Assembly (NCBI GenBank): GCA_032622095.1
Contig: CP136061.1
Location: forward strand, 97,215,345 to 97,279,344
Reading direction: 5' to 3'
DNA: 64,000 nucleotides
Origin: Siphonodentalium dalli
Lineage: Eukaryota; Mollusca; Scaphopoda; Gadilida; Siphonodentaliidae
Of this stretch, positions 53,828 to 64,000 are shown piece after piece. The position numbers and the translations under genes are program-made. The notes under the pieces were generated by a model, which was not told the DNA's origin, searched no databases, and saw only the letters and a list, made by a program, of their open reading frames with translations. Numbering within the stretch: position 1 is the stretch's first letter; every line of letters starts with the position of its first letter.

Positions 53828-56800
53828 AGCAGCCTACGTGTATCTTGTTAGCAGCCTACATGTATCTTGTTAGCAGCCTACATGTATCTTGTTAGCAGCC
53901 TGAGAACACTACATGTATCTTGTTAGCAGCCTACATGTATCTTGTTAGCAGCCTACGTGTATCTTGTTAGCAGCCTGAGAACACTACATGTATCTTGTTA
54001 GCAGCCTGAGAACACTACATGTATCTTGTTAGCAGCCTGAGAACACTACATGTATCTTGTTAGCAGCCTACGTGTATCTTGTTAGCAGCCTACATGTATC
54101 TTGTTAGCAGCCTGAGAACACTACATGTATCTTGTTAGCAGCCTACGTGTATCTTGTTAGCAGCCTGAGAACACTACATGTATCTTGTTAGCAGCCTACG
54201 TGTATCTTGTTAGCAGCCTACATGTATCTTGTTAGCAGCCTACATGTATCTTGTTAGCAGCCTACGTGTATCTTGTTAGCAGCCTACGTGTATCTTGTTA
54301 GCAGCCTGAGAACACTACATGTATCTTGTTAGCAGCCTGAGAACACTACATGTATCTTGTTAGCAGCCTTAGAACACTACATGTATCTTGTTAGCAGCCT
54401 ACATGTATCTTGTTAGCAGCCTACGTGTATCTTGTTAGCAGCCTGAGAACACTACATGTATCTTGTTAGCAGCCTGAGAACACTACATGTATCTTGTTAG
54501 CAGCCTGAGAACACTACGTGTATCTTGTTAGCAGCCTGAGAACACTACATGTATCTTGTTAGCAGCCTGAGAACACTACATGTATCTTGTTAGCAGCCTA
54601 CATGTATCTTGTTAGCAGCCTACGTGTATCTTGTTAGCAGCCTGAGAACACTACATGTATCTTGTTAGCAGCCTGAGAACACTACATGTATCTTGTTAGC
54701 AGCCTGAGAACACTACATGTATCTTGTTAGCAGCCTACATGTATCTTGTTAGCAGCCTACGTGTATCTTGTTAGCAGCCTGAGAACACTACATGTATCTT
54801 GTTAGCAGCCTGAGAACACTACATGTATCTTGTTAGCAGCCTGAGAACACTACATGTATCTTGTTAGCAGCCTGAGAACACTACATGTATCTTGTTAGCA
54901 GCCTGAGAACACTACATGTATCTTGTTAGCAGCCTACATGTATCTTGTTAGCAGCCTACGTGTATCTTGTTAGCAGCCTGAGAACACTACATGTATCTTG
55001 TTAGCAGCCTGAGAACACTACATGTATCTTGTTAGCAGCCTGAGAACACTACATGTATCTTGTTAGCAGCCTGAGAACACTACATGTATCTTGTTAGCAG
55101 CCTGAGAACACTACATGTATCTTGTTAGCAGCCTGAGAACACTACATGTATCTTGTTAGCAGCCTACATGTATCTTGTTAGCAGCCTACGTGTATCTTGT
55201 TAGCAGCCTGAGAACACTACATGTATCTTGTTAGCAGCCTGAGAACACTACATGTATCTTGTTAGCAGCCTGAGAACACTACATGTATCTTGTTAGCAGC
55301 CTGAGAACACTACATGTATCTTGTTAGCAGCCTACATGTATCTTGTTAGCAGCCTACATGTATCTTGTTAGCAGCCTACATGTATCTTGTTAGCAGCCTG
55401 AGAACACTACATGTATCTTGTTAGCAGCCTGAGAACACTACATGTATCTTGTTAGCAGCCTGAGAACACTACATGTATCTTGTTAGCAGCCTGAGAACAC
55501 TACATGTATCTTGATAGCAGCCTGAGAACACTACATGTATCTTGTTAGCAGCCTACATGTATCTTGTTAGCAGCCTACATGTATCTTGTTAGCAGCCTAC
55601 ATGTATCTTGTTAGCAGCCTGAGAACACTACATGTATCTTGTTAGTAGCCTACGTGTATCTTGTTAGCAGCCTGAGAACACTACATGTATCTTGTTAGCA
55701 GCCTGAGAACACTACATGTATCTTGTTAGCAGCCTGAGAACACTACATGTATCTTGTTAGCAGCCTACATGTATCTTGTTAGCAGCCTACATGTATCTTG
55801 TTAGCAGCCTACATGTATCTTGTTAGCAGCCTACATGTATCTTGTTAGCAGCCTGAGAACACTACATGTATCTTGTTAGCAGCCTGAGAACACTACATGT
55901 ATCTTGTTAGCAGCCTGAGAACACTACATGTATCTTGTTAGCAGCCTACATGTATCTTGTTAGCAGCCTGAGAACACTACATGTATCTTGTTAGCAGCCT
56001 GAGAACACTACATGTATCTTGTTAGCAGCCTGAGAACACTACATGTATCTTGTTAGCAGCCTACGTGTATCTTGTTAGCAGCCTGAGAACACTACATGTA
56101 TCTTGTTAGCAGCCTACGTGTATCTTGTTAGCAGCCTACGTGTATCTTGTTAGCAGCCTGAGAACACTACATGTATCTTGTTAGCAGCCTACGTATATCT
56201 TGTTAGCAGCCTACGTGTATCTTGTTAGCAGCCTACGTGTATCTTGTTAGCAGCCTGAGAACACTACATGTATCTTGTTAGCAGCCTGAGAACACTACAT
56301 GTATCTTGTTAGCAGCCTGAGAACACTACATGTATCTTGTTAGCGACCTGAGAACACTACATGTATCTTGTTAGCAGCCTGAGAACACTACATGTATCTT
56401 GTTAGCAGCCTACGTGTATCTTGTTAGCAGCCTACATGTATCTTGTTAGCAGCCTGAGAACACTACATGTATCTTGTTAGCAGCCTGAGAACACTACATG
56501 TATCTTGTTAGCAGCCTGAGAACACTACATGTATCTTGTTAGCAGCCTATGTGTATCTTGTTAGCAGCCTGAGAACACTACATGTATCTTGTTAGCAGCC
56601 TGAGAACACTACATGTATCTTGTTAGCAGCCTACATGTGTCTTGTTAGCAGCCTACGTGTATCTTGTTAGCAGCCTACGTGTATCTTGTTAGCAGCCTGA
56701 GAACGCTACATGTATCTTGTTAGCAGCCTACGTGTATCTTGTTAGCAGCCTACGTGTATCTTGTTAGCAGCCTACGTGTATCTTGTTAGCAGCCTGAGAA

Positions 56801-56880
56801 CACTACATGTATCTTGTTAGCAGCCTGAGAACACTACATGTATCTTGTTAGCAGCCTGAGAACACTACATGTATCTTGTT
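53828..56880 (+). repeat. 3,053-bp higher-order repeat, copy H3
   Basis: The phase point follows H1 at 47,001. Markers in this copy are ACGTG in a 31-mer at 54,516, TTGATAG at 55,511, GTTAGTAG at 55,641, ACGTATATC at 56,191, TAGCGACC at 56,341, TATGTG at 56,548 and GAACGCT at 56,698. H5 repeats all of them 5,119 bp later; H4 repeats those to the right of its rearrangement 2,066 bp later. A private CCTTAGAAC lies at about 54,369. Confidence 0.9.
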
Positions 56881-58946
56881 AGCAGCCTACGTGTATCTTG
56901 TTAGCAGCCTACATGTATCTTGTTAGCAGCCTACATGTATCTTGTTAGCAGCCTGAGAACACTACATGTATCTTGTTAGCAGCCTACATGTATCTTGTTA
57001 GCAGCCTACGTGTATCTTGTTAGCAGCCTGAGAACACTACATGTATCTTGTTAGCAGCCTGAGAACACTACATGTATCTTGTTAGCAGCCTGAGAACACT
57101 ACATGTATCTTGTTAGCAGCCTACGTGTATCTTGTTAGCAGCCTACATGTATCTTGTTAGCAGCCTGAGAACACTACATGTATCTTGTTAGCAGCCTACG
57201 TGTATCTTGTTAGCAGCCTGAGAACACTACATGTATCTTGTTAGCAGCCTACGTGTATCTTGTTAGCAGCCTACATGTATCTTGTTAGCAGCCTACATGT
57301 ATCTTGTTAGCAGCCTACGTGTATCTTGTTAGCAGCCTACGTGTATCTTGTTAGCAGCCTGAGAACACTACATGTATCTTGTTAGCAGCCTGAGAACACT
57401 ACATGTATCTTGTTAGCAGCCTGAGAACACTACATGTATCTTGTTAGCAGCCTACATGTATCTTGTTAGCAGCCTACATGTATCTTGTTAGCAGCCTACA
57501 TGTATCTTGTTAGCAGCCTACGTGTATCTTGTTAGCAGCCTGAGAACACTACATGTATCTACACGTAGGCTGCTAACAAGATACACGTAGGCTGCTAACA
57601 AGATACACGTAGGCTGCTAACAAGATACATGTAGTGTTCTCAGGCTGCACACAAGATACAGCCTACATGTATCTTGTTAGCAGCCTGAGAACACTACATG
57701 TATCTTGTTAGTAGCCTACGTGTATCTTGTTAGCAGCCTGAGAACACTACATGTATCTTGTTAGCAGCCTGAGAACACTACATGTATCTTGTTAGCAGCC
57801 TGAGAACACTACATGTATCTTGTTAGCAGCCTACATGTATCTTGTTAGCAGCCTACATGTATCTTGTTAGCAGCCTACATGTATCTTGTTAGCAGCCTAC
57901 ATGTATCTTGTTAGCAGCCTGAGAACACTACATGTATCTTGTTAGCAGCCTGAGAACACTACATGTATCTTGTTAGCAGCCTGAGAACACTACATGTATC
58001 TTGTTAGCAGCCTACATGTATCTTGTTAGCAGCCTGAGAACACTACATGTATCTTGTTAGCAGCCTGAGAACACTACATGTATCTTGTTAGCAGCCTGAG
58101 AACACTACATGTATCTTGTTAGCAGCCTACGTGTATCTTGTTAGCAGCCTGAGAACACTACATGTATCTTGTTAGCAGCCTACGTGTATCTTGTTAGCAG
58201 CCTACGTGTATCTTGTTAGCAGCCTGAGAACACTACATGTATCTTGTTAGCAGCCTACGTATATCTTGTTAGCAGCCTACGTGTATCTTGTTAGCAGCCT
58301 ACGTGTATCTTGTTAGCAGCCTGAGAACACTACATGTATCTTGTTAGCAGCCTGAGAACACTACATGTATCTTGTTAGCAGCCTGAGAACACTACATGTA
58401 TCTTGTTAGCGACCTGAGAACACTACATGTATCTTGTTAGCAGCCTGAGAACACTACATGTATCTTGTTAGCAGCCTACGTGTATCTTGTTAGCAGCCTA
58501 CATGTATCTTGTTAGCAGCCTGAGAACACTACATGTATCTTGTTAGCAGCCTGAGAACACTACATGTATCTTGTTAGCAGCCTGAGAACACTACATGTAT
58601 CTTGTTAGCAGCCTATGTGTATCTTGTTAGCAGCCTGAGAACACTACATGTATCTTGTTAGCAGCCTGAGAACACTACATGTATCTTGTTAGCAGCCTAC
58701 ATGTGTCTTGTTAGCAGCCTACGTGTATCTTGTTAGCAGCCTACGTGTATCTTGTTAGCAGCCTGAGAACGCTACATGTATCTTGTTAGCAGCCTACGTG
58801 TATCTTGTTAGCAGCCTACGTGTATCTTGTTAGCAGCCTACGTGTATCTTGTTAGCAGCCTGAGAACACTACATGTATCTTGTTAGCAGCCTGAGAACAC
58901 TACATGTATCTTGTTAGCAGCCTGAGAACACTACATGTATCTTGTT
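56881..58946 (+). repeat. 2,066-bp deleted derivative of the 3,053-bp repeat, copy H4
   Basis: The left part (56,881-57,560) follows H3 and H5, apart from two extra 22-bp units at about 57.45-57.52 kb. The right part (from 57,661) follows H3 at offset 2,066 and H5 at offset 3,053. Between them 1,131 bp of the unit are absent and a 100-bp inverted block is present: 3,053 + 44 - 1,131 + 100 = 2,066. The markers GTTAGTAG 57,707, ACGTATATC 58,257, TAGCGACC 58,407, TATGTG 58,614 and GAACGCT 58,764 are retained; TTGATAG is lost with the deleted part. Confidence 0.88.
57561..57660 (-). repeat. 100-bp inverted block of satellite units
   Basis: This is the only place where units read on the minus strand. 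Read in reverse complement, the block has a partial unit end, a 31-bp unit, then ACGTG-type 22-bp units, the last of them cut. The left junction has plus-strand ATCT followed by ACACGTAGG, with one base (T) that fits both sides. The right junction is ACAAGATACA followed by GCCTACATG, with CA fitting both sides. Inside, CTGCACACAAG replaces the expected CTGCTAACAAG. The unit order (31-mer, then three ACGTG 22-mers) exists in direct orientation at about 37,735-37,835 and 49,331-49,430, which are possible donors. With its flanks it could fold into a long hairpin. Confidence 0.95.
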
Positions 58947-61900
58947 AGCAGCCTACGTGTATCTTGTTAGCAGCCTACATGTATCTTGTTAGCAGCCTAC
59001 ATGTATCTTGTTAGCAGCCTGAGAACACTACATGTATCTTGTTAGCAGCCTACATGTATCTTGTTAGCAGCCTACGTGTATCTTGTTAGCAGCCTGAGAA
59101 CACTACATGTATCTTGTTAGCAGCCTGAGAACACTACATGTATCTTGTTAGCAGCCTGAGAACACTACATGTATCTTGTTAGCAGCCTACGTGTATCTTG
59201 TTAGCAGCCTACATGTATCTTGTTAGCAGCCTGAGAACACTACATGTATCTTGTTAGCAGCCTACGTGTATCTTGTTAGCAGCCTGAGAACACTACATGT
59301 ATCTTGTTAGCAGCCTACGTGTATCTTGTTAGCAGCCTACATGTATCTTGTTAGCAGCCTACATGTATCTTGTTAGCAGCCTACGTGTATCTTGTTAGCA
59401 GCCTACGTGTATCTTGTTAGCAGCCTGAGAACACTACATGTATCTTGTTAGCAGCCTGAGAACACTACATGTATCTTGTTAGCAGCCTGAGAACACTACA
59501 TGTATCTTGTTAGCAGCCTACATGTATCTTGTTAGCAGCCTACGTGTATCTTGTTAGCAGCCTGAGAACACTACATGTATCTTGTTAGCAGCCTGAGAAC
59601 ACTACATGTATCTTGTTAGCAGCCTGAGAACACTACGTGTATCTTGTTAGCAGCCTGAGAACACTACATGTATCTTGTTAGCAGCCTGAGAACACTACAT
59701 GTATCTTGTTAGCAGCCTACATGTATCTTGTTAGCAGCCTACGTGTATCTTGTTAGCAGCCTGAGAACACTACATGTATCTTGTTAGCAGCCTGAGAACA
59801 CTACATGTATCTTGTTAGCAGCCTGAGAACACTACATGTATCTTGTTAGCAGCCTACATGTATCTTGTTAGCAGCCTACGTGTATCTTGTTAGCAGCCTG
59901 AGAACACTACATGTATCTTGTTAGCAGCCTGAGAACACTACATGTATCTTGTTAGCAGCCTGAGAACACTACATGTATCTTGTTAGCAGCCTGAGAACAC
60001 TACATGTATCTTGTTAGCAGCCTGAGAACACTACATGTATCTTGTTAGCAGCCTACATGTATCTTGTTAGCAGCCTACGTGTATCTTGTTAGCAGCCTGA
60101 GAACACTACATGTATCTTGTTAGCAGCCTGAGAACACTACATGTATCTTGTTAGCAGCCTGAGAACACTACATGTATCTTGTTAGCAGCCTGAGAACACT
60201 ACATGTATCTTGTTAGCAGCCTGAGAACACTACATGTATCTTGTTAGCAGCCTGAGAACACTACATGTATCTTGTTAGCAGCCTACATGTATCTTGTTAG
60301 CAGCCTACGTGTATCTTGTTAGCAGCCTGAGAACACTACATGTATCTTGTTAGCAGCCTGAGAACACTACATGTATCTTGTTAGCAGCCTGAGAACACTA
60401 CATGTATCTTGTTAGCAGCCTGAGAACACTACATGTATCTTGTTAGCAGCCTACATGTATCTTGTTAGCAGCCTACATGTATCTTGTTAGCAGCCTACAT
60501 GTATCTTGTTAGCAGCCTGAGAACACTACATGTATCTTGTTAGCAGCCTGAGAACACTACATGTATCTTGTTAGCAGCCTGAGAACACTACATGTATCTT
60601 GTTAGCAGCCTGAGAACACTACATGTATCTTGATAGCAGCCTGAGAACACTACATGTATCTTGTTAGCAGCCTACATGTATCTTGTTAGCAGCCTACATG
60701 TATCTTGTTAGCAGCCTACATGTATCTTGTTAGCAGCCTGAGAACACTACATGTATCTTGTTAGTAGCCTACGTGTATCTTGTTAGCAGCCTGAGAACAC
60801 TACATGTATCTTGTTAGCAGCCTGAGAACACTACATGTATCTTGTTAGCAGCCTGAGAACACTACATGTATCTTGTTAGCAGCCTACATGTATCTTGTTA
60901 GCAGCCTACATGTATCTTGTTAGCAGCCTACATGTATCTTGTTAGCAGCCTACATGTATCTTGTTAGCAGCCTGAGAACACTACATGTATCTTGTTAGCA
61001 GCCTGAGAACACTACATGTATCTTGTTAGCAGCCTGAGAACACTACATGTATCTTGTTAGCAGCCTACATGTATCTTGTTAGCAGCCTGAGAACACTACA
61101 TGTATCTTGTTAGCAGCCTGAGAACACTACATGTATCTTGTTAGCAGCCTGAGAACACTACATGTATCTTGTTAGCAGCCTACGTGTATCTTGTTAGCAG
61201 CCTGAGAACACTACATGTATCTTGTTAGCAGCCTACGTGTATCTTGTTAGCAGCCTACGTGTATCTTGTTAGCAGCCTGAGAACACTACATGTATCTTGT
61301 TAGCAGCCTACGTATATCTTGTTAGCAGCCTACGTGTATCTTGTTAGCAGCCTACGTGTATCTTGTTAGCAGCCTGAGAACACTACATGTATCTTGTTAG
61401 CAGCCTGAGAACACTACATGTATCTTGTTAGCAGCCTGAGAACACTACATGTATCTTGTTAGCGACCTGAGAACACTACATGTATCTTGTTAGCAGCCTG
61501 AGAACACTACATGTATCTTGTTAGCAGCCTACGTGTATCTTGTTAGCAGCCTACATGTATCTTGTTAGCAGCCTGAGAACACTACATGTATCTTGTTAGC
61601 AGCCTGAGAACACTACATGTATCTTGTTAGCAGCCTGAGAACACTACATGTATCTTGTTAGCAGCCTATGTGTATCTTGTTAGCAGCCTGAGAACACTAC
61701 ATGTATCTTGTTAGCAGCCTGAGAACACTACATGTATCTTGTTAGCAGCCTACATGTGTCTTGTTAGCAGCCTACGTGTATCTTGTTAGCAGCCTACGTG
61801 TATCTTGTTAGCAGCCTGAGAACGCTACATGTATCTTGTTAGCAGCCTACGTGTATCTTGTTAGCAGCCTACGTGTATCTTGTTAGCAGCCTACGTGTAT

Positions 61901-61999
61901 CTTGTTAGCAGCCTGAGAACACTACATGTATCTTGTTAGCAGCCTGAGAACACTACATGTATCTTGTTAGCAGCCTGAGAACACTACATGTATCTTGTT
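58947..61999 (+). repeat. 3,053-bp higher-order repeat, copy H5
   Basis: Full-length sister of H3 at offset 5,119: ACGTG in a 31-mer at 59,635, TTGATAG at 60,630, GTTAGTAG at 60,760, ACGTATATC at 61,310, TAGCGACC at 61,460, TATGTG at 61,667 and GAACGCT at 61,817. It retains the 1,131-bp segment (59,583-60,713) that H4 lacks. Confidence 0.9.
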
Positions 62000-63845
62000 A
62001 GCAGCCTGGGAACACTACATGTATCTTGTTAGCAGCCTGAGAACACTACATGTATCTTGTTAGCGACCTGAGAACACTACATGTATCTTGTTAGCAGCCT
62101 GAGAACACTACATGTATCTTGTTAGCAGCCTGGGAACACTACATGTATCTTGTTAGCAGCCTGAGAACACTACATGTATCTTGTTAGCTACCTGAGAACA
62201 CTACATGTATCTTGTTAGCAGCCTGAGAACACTACATGTATCTTGTTAGCGACCTGAGAACACTACATGTATCTTGTTAGCAGCCTGAGAACACTACATG
62301 TATCTTGTTAGCAGCCTACGTGTATCTTGTTAGCAGCCTACATGTATCTTGTTAGCAGCCTACGTGTATCTTGTTAGCAGCCTGAGAACACTACATGTAT
62401 CTTGTTAGCAGCCTACGTGTATCTTGTTAGCAGCCTGAGAACACTACATGTATCTTGTTAGCAGCCTACGTGTATCTTGTTAGCAGCCTACGTGTATCTT
62501 GTTAGCAGCCTGAGAACACTACATGTATCTTGTTAACAGCCTACGTGTATCTTGTTAGCAGCCTGAGAACACTACATGTATCTTGTTAGCAGCCTACGTG
62601 TATCTTGTTAGCAGCCTACGTGTATCTTGTTAGCAGCCTGAGAACACTACATGTATCTTGTTAGCAGCCTACGTGTATCTTGTTAGCAGCCTGAGAACAC
62701 TACATGTATCTTGTTAGCAGCCTGAGAACACTACATGTATCTTGTTAGCAGCCTGAGAACACTCCATGTATCTTGTTAGCAGCCTACATGTATCTTGTTA
62801 GCAGCCTGAGAACACTACATGTATCTTGTTAGCAGCATACGTGTATCTTGTTAGCAGCCTACGTGTATCTTGTTAGCAGCCTACGTGTATCTTGTTAGCA
62901 GCCTGAGAACACTACATGTATCTTGTTAGCAGCCTGAGAACACTACATGTATCTTGTTAGCAGCCTGAGAACACTACATGTATCTTGTTAGCAGCCTGAG
63001 AACACTACATGTATCTTGTTAGCAGCCTGAGAACACTACATGTATCTTGTTAGCAGCCTACATGTATCTTGTTAGCAGCCTACATGTATCTTGTTAGCAG
63101 CCTACATGTATCTTGTTAGCAGCCTGAGAACACTACATGTATCTTGTTAGCAGCCTACGTGTATCTTGTTAGCAGCCTGAGAACACTACATGTATCTTGT
63201 TAGCAGCCTGAGAACACTACATGTATCTTGTTAGCAGCCTGAGAACACTACAAGTATCTTGTTAGCAGCCTACATTTATCTTGTTAGCAGCCTACATGTA
63301 TCTTGTTAGCAGCCTACATGTATCTTGTTAGCAGCCTACATGTATCTTGTTAGCAGCCTGAGAACACTACATGTATCTTGTTAGCAGCCTGAGAACACTA
63401 CATGTATCTTGTTAGCAGCCTGAGAACACTACATGTATCTTGTTAGCAGCATACATGTATCTTGTTAGCAGCCTGAGAACACTACATGTATCTTGTTAGC
63501 AGCCTGAGAACACTACATGTATCTTGTTAGCAGCCTGAGAACACTACATGTATCTTGTTAGCAGCCTACGTGTATCTTGTTAGCAGCCTGAGAACACTAC
63601 ATGTATCTTGTTAGCAGCCTACGTGTATCTTGTTAGTAGCCTACGTGTATCTTGTTAGCAGCCTGCGAACACTACATGTATCTTGTTAGCAGCCTACGTG
63701 TATCTTGTTAGCAGCCTACGTGTATCTTGTTAGCAGCCTACGTGTATCTCGTTAGCAGCCTGAGAACACTACATGTATCTTGTTAGCAGCCTGAGAACAC
63801 TACATGTATCTTGTTAGCAGCCTGAGAACACTACATGTATCTTGT
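62000..63845 (+). repeat. Higher-order block T3 (copy of T1 at 11,946/11,968-bp offset)
   Basis: GGGAAC at 62,007 and 62,131, CTCCATG at about 62,763 and GCATACG at 62,835 are 11,946 bp after T1. TGCGAAC at 63,659 and TCTCGTT at about 63,747 are 11,968 bp after, so one 22-mer was gained between. Near 63.8 kb one more 31-mer is present than in T1. The only TTAAC of the right half is here (62,533), as is one GCTACC unit (about 62,188). From 63,846 the order resumes the H phase seen at 56,341. Confidence 0.85.
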
Positions 63846-64000
63846 TAGCGACCTGAGAACACTACATGTATCTTGTTAGCAGCCTGAGAACACTACATGT
63901 ATCTTGTTAGCAGCCTACGTGTATCTTGTTAGCAGCCTACATGTATCTTGTTAGCAGCCTGAGAACACTACATGTATCTTGTTAGCAGCCTGAGAACACT

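Larger units (their letters stand above)
1..64000 (+). repeat. 22/31-bp two-length tandem satellite array (whole window)
   Basis: Every part of the window reads as head-to-tail copies of one modular unit: TAGCAGCCT, an optional insert GAGAACACT, the palindrome ACATGT, and a 7-base tail (C/T/A)TCTT(A/G)T. Units are 22 or 31 bp; both are about 41-42% GC. The first base starts a unit and the last base falls inside one, so the array continues on both sides. No coding is possible: both lengths leave remainder 1 on division by 3. TAG in the first module (or TAA in the TTAAC variant) therefore enters each plus-strand frame every third unit, and CTA and TTA do the same on the minus strand. I saw no interruption by a transposon, microsatellite or unique DNA. 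The family is not one I recognise; a role in heterochromatin is inference from array size and purity. Confidence 0.98.
29001..64000 (+). repeat. A-g domain: ATCTTGT tails, ACATG/ACGTG polymorphism
   Basis: From here almost every unit ends in ATCTTGT. I noticed TTATT tails only at about 29,651, 41,762 and 44,549, and TTCTTGT tails thin out after about 36.4 kb. The new feature is ACGTG in place of ACATG: abundant from about 29,880 and mostly in 22-bp units, with many 31-bp examples at 33-38 kb and few later. Other recurring variants are GCGACC, GCCGCC, GATCAC and TATATG, each clustered. Confidence 0.93.

Noticed and set aside
57561-57660. Foldback transposon or a mobile element with inverted ends
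   Set aside because: The block contains only satellite units in reverse; there is no non-satellite core, terminal repeat or target-site duplication at its junctions.
1-64000. CRISPR array
   Set aside because: The repeats are contiguous, with no unique spacers; the optional 9-bp insert is the same sequence every time, and the array is far too long and uniform.
1-64000. Telomeric repeat
   Set aside because: Units contain TTAGC but no TTAGGG-like short repeat, and 22/31-bp units with this composition are not a known telomere form.
507-64000. Steroid receptor response element from AGAACA in the 31-bp insert
   Set aside because: Only a half-site is present. The opposite half (TGTTCT) at 3-bp spacing is missing; TGTTTCT in T-tail units lies at the wrong spacing with an extra base. 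Repetition alone makes such matches unremarkable.
29880-64000. Hypoxia or plant ACGT-type element from ACGTG
   Set aside because: It is a 5-base core that any ACATG to ACGTG mutation creates; there is no promoter or gene nearby for it to act on.
24000-64000. Minus-strand branch point and 3' splice site (TGCTAAC followed by TAG/G)
   Set aside because: The A-to-G tail change does create TGCTAAC, about 14 bases before a TAG/G on the minus strand, in every unit. There is no pyrimidine tract, no exon and no evidence of transcription, so it is most likely chance.
1-64000. Small open reading frames starting at the ATG in ACATGT
   Set aside because: Each unit has an ATG on both strands, but stops follow within three units in every frame; these are by-products of the repeat.

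Overview
The whole 64,000-base window is one tandem satellite array. I found no protein gene, RNA gene, transposon or unique sequence in it, and both ends of the window lie inside the array, so the true array is longer than 64 kb. Such a long array of short, nearly identical units points to eukaryotic heterochromatin (centromeric, pericentromeric, subtelomeric or sex-chromosome). I do not recognise the monomer and cannot name the species.

The monomer is built from modules. Each unit is TAGCAGCCT (9 bases), an optional insert GAGAACACT (9), the palindrome ACATGT (6), and a 7-base tail. Without the insert it is 22 bp, with it 31 bp. The tails are CTCTTAT (C-a), TTCTTAT (T-a), ATCTTAT (A-a), TTCTTGT (T-g) and ATCTTGT (A-g). 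I use these names throughout. Length arithmetic bounds the window at between 2,064 and 2,909 units.

Layout. At 1-24 kb the tails are of the TTAT type: mostly 22-bp C-a units with scattered 31-bp T-a units, and almost no CpG. At about 24-27 kb A-a and T-g tails take over. At about 26.9-28.3 kb lies a ragged, mutation-rich boundary. From about 29 kb to the end nearly every unit has the A-g tail, and many units carry ACGTG in place of ACATG, which adds CpG. 31-bp units become more common to the right. A 27-unit run of pure 31-mers, mostly with a GATC variant, lies at 43,308-44,144.

Higher-order structure is nested. Short higher-order repeats (88, 128, 177, 238, 286 and 370/392 bp) lie within larger duplications (offsets 709, 1,429, 1,662, 1,729, 1,825 and 4,949 bp). 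From 46 kb on there is a kilobase-scale system with a 3,053-bp unit, shown by rare shared variants at offsets 6,827, 2,066, 3,053 and 11,946 bp. These offsets add up exactly.

The most striking single feature is a 100-bp block at 57,561-57,660 in the opposite orientation, the only orientation break I saw. Compared with two sister copies of the 3,053-bp unit, it stands where 1,131 bp are missing. The lengths agree: 3,053 + 44 - 1,131 + 100 = 2,066. All positions were counted by hand; approximate ones are marked.
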